Source of the DNA: Prolixibacteraceae bacterium
GTDB lineage: Bacteria > Bacteroidota > Bacteroidia > Bacteroidales > Prolixibacteraceae
DNA: 64,000 nucleotides
Direction: 5' to 3'
Assembly: GCA_029975525.1 (NCBI GenBank)
Contig: JARKOX010000149.1
Span: forward strand, 1 to 64,000
The notes under the pieces were generated by a model. The model did no database searches and was not told where the DNA came from. It saw only the letters and a program-made list of their open reading frames with translations. Of the stretch, positions 57,526 through 64,000 are shown in pieces (position 1 is the first letter of the stretch; every line of letters begins with the position of its first letter). Both the position numbers and the translations under genes were made by a program.

Positions 57526-59007
57526 ATGAACAAGCGCAGCAGCGGCATTTTACTGCATGTAACCTCCCTCCCCGGTCGCGAAGGAATCGGGACGCTGGGA
57601 AATGAAGCTTTTGCCTGGATCGATCTTCTGCAGGAAACCGGTCAGCGCCTCTGGCAGATCCTGCCGCTGGGACCGGCCGGCTACGGAAACTCTCCCTACC
57701 AGTGTTACTCGGCCTTTGCCGGCAACCCGCTGCTGATTGACCTTTTTATGCTGCAGGAAGAGGGGTTGCTCGAAGAAGCCGATCTGCAGCGGATCCCGGC
57801 ATTTGACCAACGACAGGTAGAATTTGACAAAATAGAAAAGTGGAAATTCCCTTTGCTGCGGAAAGCTTTCCAGCAATTCATCGGCGAAACCGGAAAAAAA
57901 TTCAACCACGATTACGAGCGGTTTCTCGACGAGAACAACTGGTGGCTGGCCGACTACGCCTTGTTTGCCGCCGCAAAAGCTCACTTTAACACCGAATGGA
58001 TGCGGTGGCCTCACCCGTTAAAATTTCGTCAGCCCGATGCGCTGGTGCAGTACCGCACCGAACTCTCGGGCGAAATTGCCTTCCGGAAATTTCTGGAATT
58101 CTGCTTTTTCCGCCAGTGGAAAAGGGTGAAGGAGTATGCCGACAAACGGGGCGTGCACATTGTTGGCGACATCCCATTATATGTATCCACCGACAGCGCT
58201 GACGTGTGGGCCAATCCCTCTATCTTCCAGCTCGACGAAGAACTGAATCCCATCCGCGTGGGAGGCGTTCCTCCCGATTATTTCAGCAAAAGCGGACAAC
58301 TTTGGGGAAATCCGGTTTTTGACTGGGAGCGGCTAAAAGCAGACGACTACAGCTGGTGGATCGCCCGGATCCATTTCAACCTCCGCCTGTTCGACGTTGT
58401 CCGGATTGACCATTTCCGCGGACTGGAGTCGTTTTGGTCGGTACCGGCCGACGAAAAAACGGCAGAAAACGGAGCGTGGGTTCCCGCTCACGGCCGTGCA
58501 GTCCTGAAACTCCTCCGGAAACAGATCGGAAAACTTCCACTGGTTGCCGAAGATCTCGGCCTGATTACCCCGGAAGTGGAAAAACTGCGCGACGATTTTA
58601 ACCTGCCGGGGATGAAAGTGCTGCATTTTGCCTTCCTTTCCGACGAAAAAAACGAGCACCTACCCCACAATTACTCCAACAATTGTATTGTTTATACCGG
58701 CACCCACGACAACGACACCACCTGGGCCTGGCTGCATGCCGCCGAAAAAACAGAAAAAAAGAGGGCCGCAAGTTACCTGCAGCATTTCCACCGCAAACCG
58801 GCCTGGGGATTGATCGAAATGGCCTGGGCCTCAACGGCGGTGTGGGCGCTCACCCCGCTGCAAGACCTTTTGGAACTGGGAGCTGAAGCCCGCATGAATA
58901 TTCCCGGCCTGGCCAACGGAAACTGGGGATGGCGGTTCCGAACCAAACAACTTCAAAAGAAACAAAAACGGTTTCTTTCAGCAATTACAAAAAAATATAA
59001 CCGTTAA
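57526..59007 (+). CDS. malQ: 4-alpha-glucanotransferase (GH77)
   Basis: 493 residues, the short bacterial form. Catalytic motifs of GH77: SSGILLHVTSLPGREGIGTLG at the start, DIPLYVSTDSADVWANP near 212, GGVPPDYFSKSGQLWGNP near 245, VVRIDHFRGLESFWSVP near 288 with the nucleophile Asp, LVAEDLGLITPEV near 338 with the acid/base Glu, and YTGTHDNDTTWAWL near 385 with the stabilising Asp. It transfers segments of alpha-1,4-glucan in maltodextrin or glycogen metabolism in the cytoplasm. It ends the Gfo-malQ unit with a long hairpin terminator. It has no direct link to the SusCD genes 1.6 kb further on, but is in keeping with glycan use. Confidence 0.95.
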   Translation: MNKRSSGILLHVTSLPGREGIGTLGNEAFAWIDLLQETGQRLWQILPLGPAGYGNSPYQCYSAFAGNPLLIDLFMLQEEGLLEEADLQRIPAFDQRQVEFDKIEKWKFPLLRKAFQQFIGETGKKFNHDYERFLDENNWWLADYALFAAAKAHFNTEWMRWPHPLKFRQPDALVQYRTELSGEIAFRKFLEFCFFRQWKRVKEYADKRGVHIVGDIPLYVSTDSADVWANPSIFQLDEELNPIRVGGVPPDYFSKSGQLWGNPVFDWERLKADDYSWWIARIHFNLRLFDVVRIDHFRGLESFWSVPADEKTAENGAWVPAHGRAVLKLLRKQIGKLPLVAEDLGLITPEVEKLRDDFNLPGMKVLHFAFLSDEKNEHLPHNYSNNCIVYTGTHDNDTTWAWLHAAEKTEKKRAASYLQHFHRKPAWGLIEMAWASTAVWALTPLQDLLELGAEARMNIPGLANGNWGWRFRTKQLQKKQKRFLSAITKKYNR

Positions 59008-59035
59008 ACCAACCTGCGCTATCCCAAATCAGCCG

Positions 59036-59085
59036 CCGCACATCCCGTTTGTATAAAATCACAAACAGGATGTGCGGTTTTCTTT
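59036..59085 (+). terminator. Intrinsic terminator after malQ
   Basis: CCGCACATCC (59036-59045) pairs with GGATGTGCGG (59068-59077), and GTTTGT with ACAAAC inside after one C/A mismatch, closing an 8-nt loop; TTTTCTTT follows. Confidence 0.9.
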
Positions 59086-59229
59086 ATGCTCTCCGGCCAC
59101 CTACCCCTACATTTTTTCCACACAATCTTCAATAGCCCGCGATCAATTGAAAACAATCAGCCGATCTTTTTTGTCTTCATAAGAAAAGGTATACACTTTT
59201 TAAAACTTGTTAAGATTTTTTATGAAACT

Positions 59230-59278
59230 ATTGTTTTTGTAAAAAACAATTTCGTAACTTGGCTTAAGTTTAGTTAAG
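59230..59278 (+). promoter_or_regulatory. Control region of the ROK gene
   Basis: AT-rich stretch with ATTGTTTTT/AAAAACAAT (59230-59238 and 59242-59250, perfect 9-bp arms), a TAACTTGG element (59255-59262) one base off TAnnTTTG, and CTTAA/TTAAG (59263-59267 and 59274-59278) immediately before the ATG at 59285. Any of the repeats could be the operator of the ROK protein itself; the assignment is inference. Confidence 0.4.
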
Positions 59279-59284
59279 ACAAAA

Positions 59285-60502
59285 ATGATTCTGGCCAACG
59301 AAACCAACGCTTTGAAGATGTCGGTAAACGAACGAAAGAAGTACCGGCAGAAAAAAAAGATACTCAGGTTGTTATACAACAACAGTACGCTTTCTGCGCC
59401 TGAGCTGAGCAAAATGATCGGGATCAGCATGCCCACCATGCTGCTGCTGTTAAACGACCTGATTGACTCCGGATTGATCGCGGTACGCGGCACCGGCGTT
59501 TCCACCGGCGGAAGAAAACCGCTGCTTTATGGACTTTCCGAAGAATCAAATTTTGTGATTGCCTGCGACATGGGCCGCTACACGGCCAAGATGACCATCC
59601 TGAACTGTCACAACGAACGTGTCACCCCCTTAAAATATATTGAAACAGATATCGACGACCCCCTGCTGGTTGACCGCCTTTATGAAGCTGCCGAAGAGCT
59701 GATCAGCGAATTTAACATTCCCGCCGACCGGATCGAAGCCCTGGGCGTTGACATGCCCGGCCTGATCGATGCCTCGGCCGGAATTAACTACACAATCAAA
59801 GACCCTTCGATGCAAAACGTAAAAGAGCGGCTCGAAGAACGTTTCAAAAAGATGGTTTATGTCGACAACGACGCCCGGATGCAGGCTTTTGGAGAATATG
59901 TTTTCGGGAAGGCCATGAACTGCAAAAACGCCATCGTAGTCAACTGGAGCTGGGGACTGGGACTGGGGATGATCCTGAACGGCCAGCTTTACGGGGGCAC
60001 TACCGGATTTGCCGGCGAGCTCTCCCATATCAAAATGGCCGAAGCCGGCGACCTCTGCATCTGCGGCAAACGGGGCTGTCTGGAAACCGTAGCGTCGGCC
60101 AATGCCCTGCTGGCAATGGCCCGCGAAGCAATTCAGCAAGAAAAAGTTTCGCAGCTTACCGAGAGGTTCCGCGACCATCTTGAAGAGATAACCACCGAAC
60201 ACATCATTACTGCTGCACGCTCGGGCGACGAGCTCTCCATCTCGATCCTGAACAAAATAGGGCTCGAATTGGGCAAGGGGCTGGCCGCGCTGATTCAACT
60301 GCTCAACCCGGAGGTAATTGTGCTGGGCGGCCCGATTTCAAAGGCCAACCAGTTCGTGCTGACTCCGATTCAGCAGTCTCTGAACAAATACTGTCTGGAA
60401 AAAATTCTTTCCGGCACAACGATCCTGATCTCGGAAACCGACGAACAGTCGGGCCTGCTGGGCTGCGCCGCCATGGTCTACCAGCAGCTCTTCAGCGAGT
60501 AG
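59285..60502 (+). CDS. ROK-family transcriptional regulator
   Basis: 405 residues. N-terminal winged helix (KKILRLLYNNSTLSAPELSKMIGISMPTMLLLLNDLIDSGLIAV, about residues 20-65) followed by a ROK sugar-kinase-like domain: ACDMGRYTAKMTIL near 97, GVDMPGLID near 157, YVDNDARMQAFGEY near 195, GELSHIKMAEAGDLCICGKRGCLE near 245-268, in which the CxCGxxGC cysteines and the preceding His bind zinc. Proteins of this type (NagC, XylR, Mlc) bind a sugar or sugar phosphate and regulate nearby uptake genes. It lies 69 bp before the susC-like gene on the same strand, so it most likely controls the glycan-uptake locus that begins there. Confidence 0.92.
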   Translation: MILANETNALKMSVNERKKYRQKKKILRLLYNNSTLSAPELSKMIGISMPTMLLLLNDLIDSGLIAVRGTGVSTGGRKPLLYGLSEESNFVIACDMGRYTAKMTILNCHNERVTPLKYIETDIDDPLLVDRLYEAAEELISEFNIPADRIEALGVDMPGLIDASAGINYTIKDPSMQNVKERLEERFKKMVYVDNDARMQAFGEYVFGKAMNCKNAIVVNWSWGLGLGMILNGQLYGGTTGFAGELSHIKMAEAGDLCICGKRGCLETVASANALLAMAREAIQQEKVSQLTERFRDHLEEITTEHIITAARSGDELSISILNKIGLELGKGLAALIQLLNPEVIVLGGPISKANQFVLTPIQQSLNKYCLEKILSGTTILISETDEQSGLLGCAAMVYQQLFSE

Positions 60503-60571
60503 GTTTCCGCCTGTATGAAAAAAGATAAGTATAAGACATACTAATCTGATTAATCACTAATACTAAAATCT

Positions 60572-63500
60572 ATGCGAAAGGTTTTGTTTATTTTGATGAT
60601 GTGCCTGGCAATTTCAGGAAGCGCCTGGGCACAGTTGACTGTAACCGGAAGAGTTACAGGCACGGATGGAGCGGGAATACCAGGAGCCTCCATCCTTGAA
60701 AAGGGAACCACCAACGGGACCATTACCGATGTGGATGGGAAATATGTTTTACGTGCTTCCTCGTCAAACGCCACCCTGGTTTTCTCCTTTGTCGGGATGG
60801 AAACCCAGCAAATTCCGCTTAACGGGCGTGCGACAGTAGACGTAACACTGAAAACCAGCGAAATCGGAATTGGAGAAGTCGTGGTAACCGCCATGGGTGT
60901 TACCAAAGAAGCAAAAAAACTTGGTTATGCCGTCTCCCAGGTTGGAGGCGAAAAACTGGCAGAGTCAACCACCATTAACCCGGTGAATGCTTTGCAAGGC
61001 CGGGCTGCCGGGGTGGAAATCGCCCCCAGTGAAGGTGGGGTTTTCAGCGGATCCAAGATTACAATCCGTGGTAATTCCACCCTCAAAGGCAATAACATGC
61101 CCATTTTCGTAGTCGACGGCGTAATCATGGACAACAACACCTCTGGAGGTTCTCAGTGGGGCGGTGTTGACTGGGGTAATGAGCTGAAAAACCTGAATGC
61201 CGACGAATTCGAATCGGTCTCGGTACTGAAAGGGGCTGCCGCAACCGCTCTTTATGGTTCACGCGCACTTAACGGTGCAATTGTGATAACCACAAAAAAA
61301 GGGAAAGCCAGAAAAGATCTGGGAATAAAAATCTCGCAGCGTTTCAACGTAAAACATGTTTACGACGGACCTGCCTACCAGAATATTTATGGCGAAGGCC
61401 CCATGCCAGGTTACGACACCAGCTATCCCGATGTATTTGCCCCACAGCGCGATTTTAAAAAGAATGCCCAGGGAGAACCCATACTGGAAGGCTATTACGA
61501 CGGGTGGGCTCCTTACAGCTACGGACATAAAATGGACGGAACGCAGGTGCGCGACTGGGAAGGCAACTGGGTAAGCTATGACCCGCAGCCCAACAATGCG
61601 CTGGACGCTTACCAGAATGGTTACCAAACCAACACCAACATTACACTGGACGGAGGCGGTGACAACTCCACCTTCCTGATCTCGCTCTCCCACTTTGGCG
61701 AACAGGGAACCTATCCGGGGAACAACTTCACCCGTGAATCGGTTTATTCGAAGGTAACCCGTGATTTTGGCAAATTTCTCACCACCGAACTGGGGATTAG
61801 CTATGTCAACTCCGCTCCGAAAAATCCGCCGCAGGATTTGCTGAAATATTTCCTTGATCCCTGGCCCCGTAACTACAATACCTCGTACTGGCGCACGCGC
61901 TACAAAGCTGCCCACGGGGGTATTCCGCAGAGTAACTACAACGACCCGGGTATCAACATTCCTGGAGCAGGCATCTGGTTCAGCATTTACGAAAACAGCT
62001 ATACCCAGATTGAAGAGTCACTCCGTTTGACCGGTAAAATGACTTTCAAGATTACTCCCTGGTTTAATGCCGTAGCCGACGGTTATGTGAACAATTACTA
62101 CATCAAGGCAGAAACCAAAGAACTCGGACAGGGATATCGTAATGCAGGAGGTTATTATTCACTGGGACACACCCGCAAACAGCAGTATGACGGGAAACTG
62201 TGGCTCAACTTTTTCAAAAATTTCGACAATGGACTGGATGTCACCTTCTCGACCGTAGCCGAACACTGGGAATCGGGCGACAGTTACACCCGCGCATGGA
62301 CCAACGGAGGGTTGATCGTTCCCGGTCAGTATTCACTTTCTAACAGTAAAAACGAACCTGGACAGGAGGCATCAATCAGCAACACCCGGATTCTTCAATC
62401 CCTGATGTTCTTCTCCGATATCTCGTGGAAAGACCAACTCTTCCTCAGCATTACCGGACGTAATGACTGGTCGTCGACCCTGACCTATGCCAACGGAAGC
62501 GGAAACTTCAGCTACTTCTATCCCTCCGTCAGCTTGTCCTGGTTATTTACGGAAACTTTTGAAATGCCGGCCTGGTTTGAATACGGAAAACTACGCGCCT
62601 CCTGGGCTCATGTCGGTAACGACTATGCGCCTTACGCTATCAACCCGGGATTCAGCCGCACCGGAACCGTTCAAAGTTACAACGGCGACCTTCCGACCTA
62701 CAGCTTCAAAAACGAACAGATGCCCAATCTCAACATCAGGCCGGAAGACAAAAAATCGATTGAATTAGGGTTAGAAGCCAAATTCTTCAACAACCGCCTG
62801 GGGCTTGACTTTGCCTATTACAAAGACAACACCTACAACCAGATTTTGTCGATTCCGGAAAACTACTACACCGGCGTTTCAAGCCAGCTGATCAACGCTG
62901 GAAATATTCAAAACCAGGGAATTGAGATCATGCTGAATACCGTTCCGGTGAAAGTCAACGACTTCAGCTGGTTCTTCAATGTCAACTTTGCCCGTAACCG
63001 CAATACGATCATCGATCTTCACGAGGGAATTACCGAGTACAACCTCTATGAAAGCTGGAACTACGGAAATACCCGCATTGGTACACTGGCCATTGTAGGT
63101 GGCAACTGGGGAGAACTCTATTCCGACTCAGCTCCTGCCGTATGGAACAACGAAGATGATCCCAACGATCCCCGAAACGGGATGAAAATTCTGCGCTGGA
63201 ATGCTTCGCAGCGTGGCGGTTATTATATCCGCAGCTTTGAAAAACAGAAAGTGGGCGACATGAATGCCGATTTCACCGGAAGTGTGCTGACCGGCTTTGA
63301 ATACAAAAATTTCAGACTGGAAACCCTCTTCGACTTCAAAATTGGCGGTGAAATCTCTACTTACACGGGCAGATATGGTGTAGCTTATGGTTTGCTTGAA
63401 TCCACACTCGACAACCGCGACAAAGAGCACGGTGGGTTCGAATGGTCGACCAACTGGAACGGCAAATCTTACGACGACGGATTCATTCCGGAGGGAGTTT

Positions 63501-63931
63501 TCGAAAAAGGCACCAAAGTCCAGATGAAAGATGCAGCCGGCAATACCATTACAAATGATGTGAGCGGAATGACCTACCAGGAAGCTTACGACAAAGGGCT
63601 GGTTGATCCGGTTCACGGAGCCTGGTGGCATTTTAAAAACAACTCGTGGGGAGGTGGCGTCATCAACGAACACGTCTTACAGGAAAACTCCTATATCGGC
63701 ATCCGGCAAATGACGCTGACTTACAGAATTCCGCAGAAATTCTGCCAGAAGCTCAAACTCACCTCTGCCGACATCTCCCTCTTTGGCCGTGACCTGGGAT
63801 TCGTCTATAAAACACTGGAAAACAACCTCCATCCTTTCAGTGTAAGAAGCAATGAGGCAGGTTCTGCCCATGAATGGAACCAGATTCCGTACACCCGGAC
63901 GCTGGGCTTCAGTCTTAATCTTTCCTTGTAA
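60572..63931 (+). CDS. SusC/RagA-family TonB-linked outer membrane transporter
   Basis: 1119 residues. Signal peptide (FILMMCLAISGSAWAQ), a carboxypeptidase-regulatory-like domain (VTGRVTGTDGAGIPGASILEKGTTNGTITDVDGKYVL, residues 22-100), the TonB box region (GEVVVTAMGVTKEAKKLGYAVSQV), plug (INPVNALQGRAAGVEI, SKITIRGNSTLKGNNMPIFVVDGVIMDN, VLKGAAATALYGSRALNGAIVITTKKG) and a beta-barrel to the C-terminal RTLGFSLNLSL. SusC proteins import oligosaccharides or peptides through the outer membrane with a SusD lid, energised by TonB-ExbBD. No STN domain, so it does not signal to an anti-sigma factor. Substrate unknown. Confidence 0.95.
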   Translation: MRKVLFILMMCLAISGSAWAQLTVTGRVTGTDGAGIPGASILEKGTTNGTITDVDGKYVLRASSSNATLVFSFVGMETQQIPLNGRATVDVTLKTSEIGIGEVVVTAMGVTKEAKKLGYAVSQVGGEKLAESTTINPVNALQGRAAGVEIAPSEGGVFSGSKITIRGNSTLKGNNMPIFVVDGVIMDNNTSGGSQWGGVDWGNELKNLNADEFESVSVLKGAAATALYGSRALNGAIVITTKKGKARKDLGIKISQRFNVKHVYDGPAYQNIYGEGPMPGYDTSYPDVFAPQRDFKKNAQGEPILEGYYDGWAPYSYGHKMDGTQVRDWEGNWVSYDPQPNNALDAYQNGYQTNTNITLDGGGDNSTFLISLSHFGEQGTYPGNNFTRESVYSKVTRDFGKFLTTELGISYVNSAPKNPPQDLLKYFLDPWPRNYNTSYWRTRYKAAHGGIPQSNYNDPGINIPGAGIWFSIYENSYTQIEESLRLTGKMTFKITPWFNAVADGYVNNYYIKAETKELGQGYRNAGGYYSLGHTRKQQYDGKLWLNFFKNFDNGLDVTFSTVAEHWESGDSYTRAWTNGGLIVPGQYSLSNSKNEPGQEASISNTRILQSLMFFSDISWKDQLFLSITGRNDWSSTLTYANGSGNFSYFYPSVSLSWLFTETFEMPAWFEYGKLRASWAHVGNDYAPYAINPGFSRTGTVQSYNGDLPTYSFKNEQMPNLNIRPEDKKSIELGLEAKFFNNRLGLDFAYYKDNTYNQILSIPENYYTGVSSQLINAGNIQNQGIEIMLNTVPVKVNDFSWFFNVNFARNRNTIIDLHEGITEYNLYESWNYGNTRIGTLAIVGGNWGELYSDSAPAVWNNEDDPNDPRNGMKILRWNASQRGGYYIRSFEKQKVGDMNADFTGSVLTGFEYKNFRLETLFDFKIGGEISTYTGRYGVAYGLLESTLDNRDKEHGGFEWSTNWNGKSYDDGFIPEGVFEKGTKVQMKDAAGNTITNDVSGMTYQEAYDKGLVDPVHGAWWHFKNNSWGGGVINEHVLQENSYIGIRQMTLTYRIPQKFCQKLKLTSADISLFGRDLGFVYKTLENNLHPFSVRSNEAGSAHEWNQIPYTRTLGFSLNLSL

Positions 63932-63966
63932 CATGTGGCATACTTAGAATTATAAACAGGAGAAAT

Positions 63967-64000
63967 ATGAAAAACAGAATTTCCAAAATACTTACGGTAT
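63967..64000 (+). CDS. Start of a probable SusD/RagB lipoprotein gene
   Basis: ATG at 63967 followed by KNRISKILTV, the start of a signal peptide, 35 bp after the SusC-type stop. The position, immediately downstream of susC, is that of susD in almost all such loci. Only 11 codons are in the window, so the family cannot be shown directly. Confidence 0.6.
   Translation, partial: MKNRISKILTV

Noticed and set aside
59086-59277. 63-codon ORF before the ROK gene
   Set aside because: Starts inside the malQ terminator region and covers the AT-rich control region with its inverted repeats; the product is low-complexity Phe/Lys/Ile.
1-64000. tRNA, rRNA, CRISPR arrays, transposases, prophage or integration sites
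   Set aside because: None seen: gaps are short, no repeat-spacer pattern, no transposase or integrase-like protein and no CCA-ended cloverleaf that I could recognise by eye.

Overview
The window looks like a chromosomal segment from a member of the Bacteroidota, most likely Bacteroidales/Marinilabiliales (Prolixibacteraceae-like); the exact taxon is inference. Supporting signs are a PorP/SprF-type type IX secretion protein at the left edge, a SusC/SusD pair at the right edge, a PPi-dependent phosphofructokinase, an EF-G2-type translation factor, several TAnnTTTG promoter elements and the general absence of Shine-Dalgarno sequences. NhaA, NhaD and a Trk K+ system together suggest a saline or alkaline habitat. 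I see no rRNA, tRNA, CRISPR array, insertion sequence or prophage; almost everything reads as core chromosome.

Left third (1-19 kb): a partial PorP/SprF gene, yaaA, a DUF3127 gene, two tandem FKBP prolyl isomerases, mnmD, a YciO/TsaC protein, trkH-trkA, a short ComEC, def-ruvX, a secreted DUF6515-like protein behind an excellent sigma-54 promoter, PPi-PFK, a zinc-ribbon protein, an alpha/beta hydrolase, and a compact operon of SPFH protein, DUF6141-like protein and Arc-type ribbon-helix-helix protein whose promoter region carries a nested, 11-bp-phased operator. Then nhaA converges on a small conserved-looking gene and an ECF sigma factor.

Middle (19-44 kb): uvrA; a first RND efflux operon (adaptor, permease, TolC; minus strand); the EF-G2-like gene; a GH5 lipoprotein; a multidomain PAS histidine kinase; rhaB; a DUF4412-like secreted protein; and a second RND operon (tetR-tolC-adaptor-permease) that ends with a small PII-like protein.

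Right part (44-64 kb): cysK with a large inverted repeat in its promoter region, a LuxR-type response regulator, corA preceded by a 17-codon leader ORF that overlaps an attenuator-like hairpin (the strongest candidate for an undescribed regulatory system here), a tonB-exbD-exbB cluster, nhaD, a very large TamB-like gene, tsaD, a Gfo/Idh/MocA oxidoreductase, malQ, and a ROK regulator leading into a SusC/SusD glycan-uptake locus that runs off the window.

Shared themes are cation homeostasis (Trk, NhaA, NhaD, CorA), envelope transport (two RND pumps, TonB/Exb, TamB, T9SS, SusCD) and tRNA/translation quality (MnmD, YciO, TsaD, deformylase, EF-G2). All family assignments come from reading motifs; no database search was run.
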